Made by a program: the position numbers and the translations under genes
Shown: piece by piece, positions 52,511 through 63,861 of the stretch
Position numbering within the stretch: the first letter of the stretch is position 1
How the letters are laid out: each line of letters opens with the position of its first letter
From: Argentina anserina
Taxonomy: Eukaryota; Streptophyta; Magnoliopsida; Rosales; Rosaceae
Direction of reading: 5' to 3'
NCBI RefSeq assembly: GCF_933775445.1
Contig: NC_065878.1
Coordinates: 14,271,395-14,335,394, forward strand
Length of the DNA stretch: 64,000 nucleotides
Notes under the pieces: model-generated
The model's input: only the letters and a program-made list of their open reading frames with translations
What the model was told of the DNA's origin: nothing
Database searches by the model: none

Positions 52511-54676
52511 ATAATCAATACCATATGTCTGAGTAAATCCCTTCGCAACAAGGCGTGTTTTATACCTGCTTATTGATCCATCTGCATTATGTTTCACAAC
52601 GAACACCCATCGACACCCTACATCATTCTTGCCATGTGGTGGAGGCACAAGTTCCCAAATATCATTTTTCTGCAATGCCTCCATCTCTTCCTCCATTGCT
52701 TTTCTCCATTTTGGATCCCCCAATGCATCTTGCACTTTGTTAGGTACTGATTCAACAAATTTTTGATTCACAAAAGATTCATATGACTTTGATAATTTCC
52801 TAGTGGACATATAATTGGCTACTGGATATTTGGATTTGGCATGTAAACTAGGTTCATATCTTTTTGGGGGTTGACCTCTAGTAGACATGTTTGGTAACAC
52901 ATATTGCTCACTATCAGGTTCACTACTAGTACTGGTGGATGAACATAGCTTAGATGAGTGACATTCTGCACCAGTAAGTCGTTGGTCGGGGGTATGAGTG
53001 ATGGCGGGAGGGGCAGTTGTTTTCTCAACTATTGGTTCTCCTTCTGGAACCTGGATGTCTGATGCTTCTACTTCTGGTGGACATTCTGCCACATTGGTAC
53101 CTGATTATCTGAAGTTTCCACCTCAGAATGAGCTTCTGCTACTGTTGGTACCTGATCATCTGAAGTTTCCACCTCAGAAGTATCTCCAACAATGACTCTT
53201 TTTTATTCCTCCCCCTCGTCATGATACAACTCTTCAAAAAATGAATTCTCTCTCTGAAGGGCTGGATCAGAAGAGGTTGAGTAACTCATGTCCTCAAAGA
53301 AAGTAACATCCATAGTGACATAATACTTTCTGGTGGGTGGATGATAACACATGTATCCTTTCTGAGTACTCCCATATCCAACAAACACACACTTGATTGC
53401 CCAAGGATCTAACTTCGACTTTCTATGGTTTTTAGGGACATGAAAAAAGGCACACAACCAAAAACACAGGCATGTATATTGTGAAAAGAGGGAATGGACA
53501 CATGAGATGCAAAACCTGAAGAGGAACTTTTTCCTGAAGGACACTAGATGGAAGACGATTGATAAGATGAGCTGAAGCTGGTACAACATCACCCCACAAT
53601 ACTTAGGCATATGAGCACTAAAAAGAATGGAACGAGCCATATCAAGAAGATGACGATTTTTCCTTTTGGACACTCCATTTTGCTTCGGTGTTCGTGGATA
53701 TGTGGTTTGGTGAATAATCCCATGATCTTTCAAAAAATGTTGAAAAATATGACTGACATACTCCTTCCCCCCCCCCCCATTATCAAAACGAAGAACCCTA
53801 ATGATACTATTATATTGTGTTTAGACATGAGTGTGAAAAGCAGAAAAAACTTCATCTCTGGTCTGAAAAAGAACAACCCATGGCGACCTGATGCAATCAT
53901 CAATAAAGACACATAATACTGCATACCCGTGACCATAGGCTCTTTGGAAGGTCCCCAAATATCAAAATGAATTAATTCAAAATGAGTATGACTCTTAGAA
54001 AAGCTCGGAGAATATGTAGAACGATGACTCTTAGCAAGGACACATGTTTCACAACACAAAGATGACTCATCCACACCAATAAACAACAAATGCATGTTTT
54101 TTTCATAACATAGAAAGATAAATGTCTCAATCGACGATGCCACAACCAAAGTTTATTTAGCTTATTAGAACTTGTTGTTAGAGCGGTGGGTGACTGTGCT
54201 CCTGGTTTGTGTCCTACATATGTCTGATCCAGATGAAACAATCTTCCCCTCAAATCCCTCTGAGCGAGTATCTCCTTGGTGAGAAGATCTTGAAAAATCA
54301 CATACATGGGAAAAAAGGTCACAGAGCATCGAGACTCAGTGTTCAACTGGGGAACAGATAACAAGTGATGTGATAAATCAGGTACATATAGAAGATTATG
54401 AAGTTCTAAAGTAAGAGTGATACGAACTGACCCTCTCCCTAACACTGAAAAAGCCTCACCATTAGTATTAGTAACATAAGACACTAGGGGAGGAGATAAC
54501 TCAGTAATATAGTAAGATTTATCATAAGTCATATGAACAGAAGCACCAAAATCAATAATCCAAGTATCAGAAGCAACAAAGTGAGAAACATTTAAAGTCA
54601 TACTGATCTTACCACCTGCTCGAGGCTTTGTAGTCATAGAATTATTACCATTAGTGCAGAATTGCCCCATAACATG

Positions 54677-54895
54677 TCTAGAGTCGTGCGAGAACTCAAC
54701 TCTCCAATCATTCTTGTTGTCTAGCTCTCTAATGGCATTCTCCGAATCTCTAATATGGACAAAATCAATAAAAGCATAACCCGGTGGCCTTCTTGCAACC
54801 CATACTCTGCTGATAATGTCAAACTTACAGAACTCAATCTCGAGCTCTTGTTTGAAAATCCGAGAATCCAGATTTTCAATATACACACGAACCTT
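54677..54895 (-). other. captured RRM domain of RSZ-type SR splicing factor, in frame with Copia protease
   Basis: Minus-strand translation gives VRVYIENLDSRI (RNP2-like VYIENL), then VWVARRPPGYAFIDF (RNP1) and AIRELDNKNDWRVEFSH. VWVARRPPGYAFIDF and the NxWRVE-SH ending are hallmarks of the RRM of plant RSZ21/RSZ22 SR proteins. There is no intron and the frame continues without a stop through the protease into the pre-integrase region (about 304 codons, 54886-53972). Upstream the frame has no ATG; it starts after a TGA and an A8 run, so the original start is lost. The SR zinc knuckle and RS tail are absent. Confidence 0.85.
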
Positions 54896-55481
54896 TTTTT
54901 TGAATGGGTATACAGATCAAATTTGGCCCAAGTTTACTAGTCAAAAATCCATAGCGGGCCGGATTAGAAAAACCGAGTCGGAGACTAAAAACGGGTCGGA
55001 GATTGCTGAATTTGGGTCAGACTGAAAAACATCGCCGATCTGGGATTTGGTGACCTCGATTGGAGGATTTCGGTGATGTAGAGCCTGGAAACAACGCCAG
55101 ACTTGGTTAAACCAAACAGAATAAAGGGACGACGCCGACTTGGGATCTTGAAAGAGAGTCGGATGCCTGACTTGGAAGAAGCCGATCTGAAGAACCGTTG
55201 CCGGTGAGATGTAGACGCCGATCTGTCGATTTTGAAGGAGAAGGCGCGCCTCCAAGATGCAAACACCGATCAGAAGGAGAAGACACATCGGCGAATTCAG
55301 CTTGAAGCTGAAGACGTTGATGGTGCCCAAGCAAATGTCGGGTGCCCAAAAACACACTCCTCGACGAAGCTGTAGATGTCGACAAAACTAAGAGGAGATT
55401 AAAACTCTAACAATGGGGTTCAACTCCAGAACCAATTGCAGCGGAAAAAAAAACAAAGAGATAAAGTCTTTTCGGATCTTT

Positions 55482-55493
55482 GCTCTGATACCA
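55482..55493 (-). other. Copia primer-binding site (tRNA-iMet)
   Basis: Minus strand tggtatcagagc, complementary to the 3' end of initiator tRNA-Met, directly after the 5' LTR. Confidence 0.95.
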
Positions 55494-55646
55494 AGTCAAA
55501 TATGACACGATTTAAAGAATGGATTTTCTTATATCTATTCATCTCACACTTGAGGCTATATATATAGATTACATTTTACTACAACTCTATGTACTACATA
55601 CTACCATATACAGAATATGCAATTACTAACTACACGATATACATCC

Positions 55647-56686
55647 AAAGCAGTAACAAAATTGGGGATGCTTGAAATATAAAACCAAAGAAGAAAATAG
55701 TGAAAAATATCGATAGTGCGAATTTTTTTTAATTGTAACAAAAATGGATATAACAAAAAAAGTTAAACTATCTAAATTTGAAGCTTCCGTTTTTATTATG
55801 ACATTATATAATCTTAGTCTAATAACCGATATCATTAAAAAACAATATCTATATTAAACAACTACCATTTTACCAACATACATAACCAAACAATTCAATA
55901 GAATAGTACAACACAAAAGTCACACAATTCAAAAATCTAGAATTTTATTCTATTAATTCATATATCAACAAATAGTTAATTAAGTTCATTAGATGAAGAA
56001 AGCATAATGATTACCTCCAAGTAGTAAAACATATGTAACCGATGCAGTGGAATCAGTGGATTGGAAAAACCTTACTTCTTCGTTTCTTTTCAGAAATATT
56101 GCAGCAACGGGGTCCAATGGATACACTAATTAGCCAAATTCAACAATCAAAAATATTAATCTCAGTATCCACAATCAATTGGAAAGATGAAGTAAACCCT
56201 AAATCGAAGTTAAAGAGTCGAAATCCAAACAAGACCCAACACTTGAATTTAATAAAAATCTCAACTTGGCCAGAAATCTAAAACCTCCAAATCCCCAATT
56301 TCATTTCTTCCCAAAAAATTAAAAGAGAAAATAAAAAAGAGATTGAAAAATTAAGAACCCACCTCTCTATTTCTTCATCTTTGTTGTGATTCTCTCTGCC
56401 GCCACCACCTAACTCATTAGTGAAGTGTAGAGCTTTAATTTTGGGATTAGGGGCTTAGGGCTTTAATTTTCGGAAAGAAGGAAAGGGGAGAAGACGACGA
56501 GATTGAGAGAAAAAAAATGTCGTCTTTGTGAAATTGGAGAGGCCGAGAGGGTGGGTGGGTGAGGTGATTGAGTGTGGGTGTGGGTATGAGTATGGTAATT
56601 GAGTGTGAGGGTGTGTAGGAGATACTTGACTTAAAAAAAATTAATACTAGCATTTTTTTTGTTCTAATGTATAAGATCCGTCCTTA
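55647..56686. mobile_element. nested 1.04-kb insertion of unknown class in the Copia 5' LTR
   Basis: The LTR sequence stops at tatacatcc (55638-55646) and resumes at tatacattc (56687-56695). That is a 9-bp direct repeat with one mismatch, a size seen with Mutator-like elements. No terminal inverted repeat is visible. The insert is AT rich on the left and holds a purine-rich stretch (56460-56620) resembling a gene leader, but no ORF is convincing. Confidence 0.65.
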
Positions 56687-56730
56687 TATACATTCTTAAA
56701 TTACATTTTATGATTCACGCTGACATTAAT

Positions 56731-57774
56731 AACACTAAACTATACAATTTAAAAGAAATAAAGAAAGATATATTAACCCATGCCATGTGAGTCTTATCGA
56801 TCATGAGTTTATGACAGTACTGTTATTTATCTTGATATTAGAACTAGCTAGATACACTCCATCCGGTCAAACAATAATACAAAACGCTGTACAAATCTAC
56901 TATTATTCACTGGTTGACCCTGTTATTACAATCGTAGTACGTAGGACAGAATCCTTAATTTCCAAGCTGCCCGTGATGGGTTTTGATCTTTCCTGTTGTA
57001 GTTTAATGTTCGAACCAGAAACTCCAATACAAACAAGAACAATTGCACAAGAAAAGGGGCAGAGCACCATCGAGGACAATGGAGACGAAGACGAAGCATC
57101 TCAGGATAGCTAAGTTACCATGCAATGGATGCATAATATTTTGGAGGCAAGAATCCAAACTGCTTTCGAGTTTCGATCTCAACAGTCGGGGCCTCAGGGG
57201 CCGCAGGTTGAGTTTGGGCATATTCTGTTTATCATATTCCCAAAACTTGGCAATGAAGTCAAAGCTCAAAACAACCAGACAACTAGCTCACATGGGTGTG
57301 AATTAATCAAAATTAATTGTAGGACGAAATGAATCTTATATATGGTATGACCGTGCAGCTCCCCTCTAAATTAGTCTGCCATTTTTTTATGATTTTGCAT
57401 ATTGGGTAAAAAATATCAACACACAGATATAGGCCAGGGTAACTGATTGGCCAGAGAGGCTAGCTACTGTCACTGTCTTACCGAGTGTAGTTGGACCCTG
57501 TCACCCTGTAATGTAGTGTGTGACAACGTTGCAACTTGCAACCCTCATAACGGCAAGATCCATATATCCAGCCGATAAAGTGATCAAACCAAATCTCAAG
57601 CGTGTTGCCCTGTTTGCCGGAATCTTATTTACGTATGCTGAGGCAGTGAGGCTAGGGTTCGATCTGTATTTTTACTTGTTGGAACAAATAAGATGCAAGC
57701 TTTCTCTGTGGATAGAGATGAGCGAGCTTTCTCTGTATATATGACATGTGACTCAAGAGCTCATGTCCTAGTCC
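56731..57774. other. unassigned spacer
   Basis: Mixed AT-rich sequence after the Copia element. Short open frames exist near 57003-57332 on both strands but overlap each other and show no known motif. Nothing recognised. Confidence 0.4.
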
Positions 57775-58082
57775 TCTATACATACTACTCTTTTAAAACG
57801 GGCGCTCCAAAATTTCACCAAATTATAAATTTTCAAATTTTTTCTTTTGTAATCTTACCATCACATATAGGTAAAAGAATAATCACGTAAGAACACAAAT
57901 GTTTAACTAAATGTATTTTACCAAAACCATCCTTTATAGTAAACAAAATTATATAAAAGGATTACCTTAAATATTACTCCATCCAAACACATCATTAAGG
58001 TAATCCTTAAAAAAAATAAAAATTCTATAAATTCACAATCCGTGCAATAAAAACAAGTGTATTGCATGGATACTGAGGCTAG
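57775..58082 (+). mobile_element. degenerate Helitron related to the one in BAM2
   Basis: Starts near tctatacatactactc, shares ctccaaaatttcaccaaatt and acacaaatgttt blocks with the Helitron at 32929-33187, and ends in ctag before a t at 58083. A hairpin-capable gtgcaat...attgcat stands just upstream of the end. The 5' border is approximate. Confidence 0.5.
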
Positions 58083-61000
58083 TTTACCATAACAAGACCT
58101 ACCGACCTAGATATATACGTGAGTATAGATAAGGTTTGTAATCCCTTGTATCATATGCACTTTCTATAAGAGTACGAGTGCGTGATCATAATTTAATTGA
58201 GACAGTTCTAGAGAGCGTACTGTTCAAGTGGTCATCACGATGTAGGTATCAATAATCCACTCCTGACAATCCAATTCAATTCATTACCGATTCTTATGTG
58301 TGTTTTTTTTAGTGACCCCATTTTCGTGATGACATTGAAGGGAAGCTCAGAACTGCATGCATGTCCAGAATCCTGGTGTAGCTCAATTACTTATGAGGAG
58401 GTTTATTACCTACCTACTAGACCTTCCTGAATTAACGTGAATCTATGATTGAATCCACTAGATCATCAGAACAACTAAGCCATGAATTTGAATACATAGA
58501 GGACAAACAAATTGAAGGTGAATCTATGAACTAGTGGACAATGGACACGACGAATTGAATGGTACTCTCTGGGACATATATTATACCTAAATAATGAGCT
58601 AGCTGGTGGACATTACATCACACATATGTTGATATGTATCGATCTCATGCTGTACAGTGAGTCCCGTTAAATTACTGGCTATATATCTAAACAATAATGA
58701 ACTAGTACATGCAAGTGTATGTATGTGTATATAGATTAAGCTTAATCTAATCAATATCTATATCTAAATTATTATGTATATAAATATGGCTAGTTGACAT
58801 TGCAATACAAGTATATCTCTCTCATCTAAAACTTAATTTGTAGGTTGTTTCGTTTTGTTGTGGATGTGGTGAGTTTAATATATTATCGAGAGACTGAGAG
58901 ACAAAATGAGAATTCAAGCTAGCCCTCCGGCCACAAGATCGATTAGGGTGTTTAATTAGCTAAACTAGCTACACTCCCCTTAATTTGAACACTAAAAATG
59001 ATTAACTTTGTAACACAGTACACTAATAACGTACCATTATAGCTTGAGTAATTAAATTAGAGATCTCATGTGGTATATAAGTTAAATTAGACTAATATGC
59101 AGGTATCTTTTACCTCATAGTTTCACTCATCTACGTATGTACAGTACTTTGTTACGTATTCTTTACAGAATTGCACATATGCTTTATTTCTTTATTTCTT
59201 CTGAAACTTTTACCGACTCTCTTGTCATCTCGTTCAAATGTTCAATAATAGAAGCATGTGTTCTGGATTTTAAAAGCCAAGTATACAGGACCACATGTTA
59301 TGTACGTTGCGGTTCTTGTATCACTTACGAACAAGAGTCAGATTGTCTTTTTTTTTTGTAGAAAGAAATTGTCTTTATAGAGCTCGTGAAACATTTCAAG
59401 CCAAAAGGCAAAAGATAGAAATAATCAAAACCATAAACATACCTATCCAATAGAATTGTAGAAATCAATCTAAGAATGTTTTTCCTTCGTGTTTCCAATG
59501 ACATCAAAATGATGTCACAAAAAAGTTTATTACAACAAATTATCAAATAGGATCTAATTCATCGATAGAGTAGGATAGAGACTGTGATTAAAAGGTGTTA
59601 GATACACGCATGCCAGAATTAGAAAACTAGATTTATTAAGTGGCAAATTACAAGAATAGTTTTGAACAATAATTTGTTTGTGATGCATGACAATTTAACC
59701 AGTTCATGAAGCGTCGTAATTACGAATCATGTAATAATCCGACTGCCGGTGGGCGGACGATGAGGCACTCCTCAGAGGCAGTGGGGGATGGCGATGAGTA
59801 AGATAGAGTAGATGACCCGCGCGTCGGGAACGATTAAAGAGTAATGATTTGGGTCACGTGGAAGTGTCAACGTTAGATTTTGAGACGATGGAATTTCTAT
59901 CATCATTCATGTCTATGGTCCCAAAAGGGGTAACACGCACGCTTTAAAGTCTTTAACTATAGCCTCGACTTTCCTCCACCTTTTTTAACTTTCTTAATTG
60001 TTTTCGTAACTTTAAGGTATGATATTTCTCGTCTTTTTTTTTTTTTGATGAAGAAAAATTAGATATAATTCTCGTCACAATTGCTTCACATATCTTATCT
60101 ACATTATACTTGTACGAGAAGTATGTAATGCGTACGTGAATCTTGAAGAACACTACAAAAAACTTATGCAAAATGCATATTTCTTTCGTGGCCTTTAGTG
60201 GTGTGGGCATTATAAAACATACTATATAACACAATAAATTGAAAATTTTAATTATATTATAATACAAGAGCCACATTTGTTGTGAATTCCCGACTAACAA
60301 AGATTACGGGGTGGAGAACAAAACTGCTTGGTGCAGCAAGCCGTGAGGTATTGATTAAGTTAATTGCTCAAGTTATGCCTCTATAACCATCTTCTGTAAA
60401 TGTGGCTATGCTACTTAATTAGCCCCGCGTGATACATGTTTAAAGGAGAGTTTTGAAGATTGCAACATATCCTTGAAAATGAAATTAAAAATACCAAAAA
60501 AAGTGAATTAAGAAAGTTTCTGTTTTCAGCTTTCACTACTACTCTTTTCAAATCATGATCGTGGTGATTTCATTTTCATTTTCGTTTTGTTTGGGTATTC
60601 AATGCACTTCACAATTTACATCTCAATTATTGATATTTAATAATATATCTTTTTTTAATAATAAAAATATATAATTAATGAAATCGAACTACTCATTTTA
60701 GTTTGTACAAGTGCATCTTACTGCTCTGAATAAGCTCCCTTCAAATAAAGAAAATTATTCAATCCACCAAGATGCAAGTGAGACCATTTACATTTTAACC
60801 ATTAATATTTAATGATATTTTTTTAATAATAAAAATATATAATTAATGAAATCTAACCACTCATTTTAATGAATACAAATGAACTTTAGTGCTTTGAATA
60901 AACTTCTACTATCCCGTGAAAATATTGACCCTGGTAGGTGGTCATCTGACCAAAAGGCCGACTTGCAGAATGAAGCACAAGTGCACAACACAAACACCAA

Positions 61001-61309
61001 GGAGTAGTTGTAACTGTTGAAGTAAGTCTTATTTTTTTGGGATAGAGTTCTCACGTAATAATAAGAAATGAAGTCTGCATCCGCAAAGAAAGAAATAGTC
61101 CATTACTTGGTTTGTAGTCGAGTAAATTATTGTTCATTGGAATAGGAGAGAATCAAAGAATAATCACGTGTTTATACTAGATTACTAGTTATTTATTTGA
61201 GAAAGAACAAGACCAAGATTCATTTCCTGTAAATTTTATTTTTCTTATGCTGGGTCCTTTTCAGTTCTATTATCAGCTGGCCATTTACCAAAGCCATCTT
61301 AGTTTGCTT
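58083..61309. promoter_or_regulatory. long intergenic region upstream of the bHLH gene
   Basis: More than 3 kb without a gene. It contains a G-box (cacgtg near 59857), a T15-type run near 60034 followed by gatgaag that may be the tail of a minus-strand retroposon, and two roughly 105-bp direct repeats (about 60630-60735 and 60800-60903). The distal part is AT rich. Confidence 0.45.
60630..60903. repeat. two direct copies of a roughly 105-bp AT-rich block
   Basis: Both copies share ttttaataataaaaatatat, aattaatgaaatc and actcatttta, then ctgaataa(g/a)ct or tttgaataaact. They are separated by about 65 bp and diverged by substitutions. They lie about 0.7 kb upstream of the bHLH transcription start. 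Confidence 0.75.
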
Positions 61310-61315
61310 TATAAA
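61310..61315 (+). promoter_or_regulatory. probable TATA box of the bHLH gene
   Basis: tataaa in a gctttataaatccc context, about 260 bp upstream of the ATG, followed by a C/T-rich leader. No competing TATA is closer to the start. Confidence 0.5.
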
Positions 61316-61570
61316 TCCCAGATTAAAAGTCCAAAGCTTTAGTCTTGAGTCCCTCTCTGCTTCTCTTTCTGGGCAGCTTTCACTGAAACCCACAAAGGTG
61401 GTGTTTGAGTTGTGTTGTTTTGTTGTCAGTGCTTGCTTAGTTAGGCAGTTGATCTTCTGAAACCAAAACCCATCTGCCTGAAACTGGAAAGATTCCAACT
61501 TTGATGTTCTTGGCTGATGAGCTTGGTGGTTTTTTAGTTTTGAGAGTTTGAGTTGTAGGTTTAGTGAGAG

Positions 61571-63861
61571 ATGGCCTATGGGAATCAAATCCAGAGGGTG
61601 CCTGAGAATCTGAGGAAACAGTTTGCTGTTGCTGTGAGGAGTATTAAGTGGAGCTATGCAATTTTCTGGTCATTGTCAACAACTCAACAAGGGTAACATG
61701 AACTTTTTCAAGCATCTTTCCATTTTCGTTATCTATGTTTTAGGCTTTCTGACATCTCTATGTTTTAAGTCCAAAGTATCAACTGTCCTCTTTTTGAGTG
61801 AGGCCTAGATTATAATGAGCACACTGGTGTTTCTGTTGCTAAACTTGGAGTCGTTCTACAGTAATATAATATATGAGCTTAAGTTCTTTTGAAGCTGAAG
61901 TACTCTTTGCAAAGTGAATCAAATGGATAGTACTTTTTGCTAGGAACTCAACAATTTCTATACATTCTTTCTTAGCTAGGTGTACAATTTTTTCTTGGGG
62001 AAGTAATCTGTGTTCACCCTTTGACATTATGATCACTATTTTGTTAGGGTGCTGGAATGGGGTGAAGGGTACTACAATGGAGACATCAAAACTAGGAAGA
62101 CGGTGGAAGGAATAGAACCAAAAGCTGATAAAATAGGTTTGCAGAGGAATGAGCAACTCAGAGAGTTGTATAAGGCACTCTTGGAAGGTGAGTCGACGGG
62201 ACAAGAAGCAAAGGTGCCTTCTGCTGCATTGTCTCCAGAGGATCTCACAGATGCGGAGTGGTATTACTTGCTTTGCATGTCATTCGTGTTCAATATTGGC
62301 GAAGGGTACTATACTAATCTCACTATGTGTCTATTCTGTGTGTACTTATGTATTGTCCTCACTTTATCTTTTAGAATTCATCAGTTTATGGAATCATTTA
62401 TGGCATTGTGATTTTCTTCTCCGCTCTTGTTCTATAGTCTGCCAGGAAGAGCATTAGCAAACGGGAAAAGCATTTGGCTATGCAATGCTCAATATGCGGA
62501 TAGCAAAGTATTTTCTCGTTCTTTGCTAGCAAAGGTCAGTTTTTCTTGGCTGTGGTTTGTCTGGAATTTCATAAAAATTTGGCTCTTGTTTGCTGAAAGC
62601 TAATGCTAGTTCAGGCAGTTTAAGTCTTTCTATATTAAGAGCATCGGCATATACTGACTGCTAGTGTTTCTTTGTCATATGTTTCTTTATGAATGGACAT
62701 CAATGGTTGCTCTCAGAGTGCTTCTATCCAGGTAAACAGATCCCTTGTGTTTAATATAAAAATCCTGCAAGCCAACAAAAATCGTATATGCTTATCATTT
62801 CCTATGGTTTTGCTTTGTAGACTGTGGTCTGCTTTCCCTATCTTGGTGGTGTCATTGAGCTTGGTGTTACGGAGCTGGTAATTTAAATTCTGGGATTAGC
62901 CTCTTCTTGAAGTTTCCAGTAACAGTTTTAGCAGTTACAATTTAACTCATTTTTAACTAATTCTTCTCTTTGGTGGTATCTAAAGGTACCAGAGGACCCT
63001 AGTCTCCTTCAACACATCAAAGCTTCCTTACTCAATTTCTCAAAGCCAGATTGCTCTGAGAAATCTTCCTCTGCACCTCACAAAGCAGATGATGATTCAG
63101 ACCAAATTCTTGCCAACATTGTAGGCCATGAAATAGTTGATACATTGGGTTTGGAGAACCTGTATTCCCCTTCCCAAGAACTCAAATTTGATCAGAGTGG
63201 AATTAATGGGTTACACGGACATGATGAAGAGTTCAGCATTGGGTCTGGTGATGAATGTTCAAAGGGATGTGAGCACAATCATCAAACTGAAGACTCCTCC
63301 ATGCTTGAAGCTGTCAACGGTGGGGCTTCTCAGGTTCAGAGTTGGCATTTCATGGATGATGATTTCAGCAATGGATTTCAAGATTCCATGAATTCTAGTG
63401 ACTGTATATCAGAAGCTTTTGTGGGAAAGGCTCATTCTTCTACTAGACCTGAGAATACGAATCATAGTCATTTTAAAGAACTTCAGAACTTCAATGATAC
63501 AATGTTCATCTCTTTGGATCTTGGATCAGCTGATGAACATTTACACTACAAAAGAACTGTTCGTGCTATTTTGGGGAGCTCAATGCAGATAATAGAAAAC
63601 CCCTATTTTTGCACTGGAGATGGAAAATCTAATTTTGTGCAATGGAGGAAAGGAGGTATTTACAGTTGTAGGCCAAAAGCTCAGCAGAAGTTGTTAAAAA
63701 AGATTTTGTTTACAGTTCCAGGGATGGTGAGTGGTAGCTCTCCTAGTTCCCGAAAAGTTACTACTACAGACTCCAAACCAGAAAGTGATGATGTGCATGA
63801 AAAAATAAGAGAGAATGAAAAGCTGTTGGTCCTGAGGTCAATGGTTCCTTCTATGACTGAG
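61571..63861 (+). CDS. MYC1: R/B-type (subgroup IIIf) bHLH transcription factor, MYC1/GL3/EGL3-like, 5' part (475 aa, continues past the window)
   Basis: Exons are 61571-61692, 62048-62305, 62438-62534, 62717-62731, 62821-62877 and 62986-63861, with a donor (gtaatttc) at 63862; all introns are GT-AG. The bHLH-MYC_N domain fills roughly residues 12-190: [56 protein letters not shown] and [19 protein letters not shown] long acidic, Ser-rich region follows, as in GL3/EGL3. The bHLH domain itself should lie in exons right of the window. These factors pair with R2R3-MYB and WD40 proteins to control anthocyanin, trichome and root-hair programmes. Exon 4 is only 15 nt (SASIQ), a known peculiarity of this family. 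Synteny with BAM2, lipase and ACH favours MYC1 over GL3/EGL3. Confidence 0.9.

Larger units (their letters stand above)
51141..54895 (-). pseudogene. Copia polyprotein remnant: RRM - PR - INT - RT - RNase H
   Basis: Minus-strand pieces in order: RRM (54895-54677); protease with WIIDFGASVHMT near 54560-54527, where the usual DSG triad reads DFG; GAG-pre-integrase (LWLWHRRLRHLS); integrase with CETCVLAKSHRS, FELIHFDIWGPSKE and TTYPRTPKQNG; RT with [18 protein letters not shown], a YVDD box (52090-52101) and LGDLKYFLGIKVARG; and RNase H with SSVEAEYRGM, LYCDNKAAIDI and ELADILTKG, ending at 51141. A C12 run (53767-53778) lies at the integrase DNG motif and a 52-bp duplication disrupts RT. Several frame changes make it non-functional. 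Confidence 0.92.
50951..56725 (-). mobile_element. Copia retrotransposon with non-TG..CA LTR ends, split by a nested insertion
   Basis: LTRs are 50951-51133 (3' LTR, 183 bp) and 55494-56725 (5' LTR, interrupted at 55647-56695). On the minus strand they start TGTCA and end TTTGACT, so termini are TG..CT. The primer-binding site for initiator tRNA-Met (tggtatcagagc, 55482-55493) abuts the 5' LTR, and a purine tract (51134-51145) abuts the 3' LTR. A 5-bp duplication ttaat flanks the whole (50946-50950 and 56726-56730). Inside, protease, integrase, RT and RNase H remnants come in Copia order, with stops and frameshifts. Gag is missing and an RRM domain is in its place. Confidence 0.93.

Noticed and set aside
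60034..60055. T-run followed by gatgaag, which could be the A tail of a minus-strand LINE
   Set aside because: No 5' border, coding remnant or target duplication found nearby.
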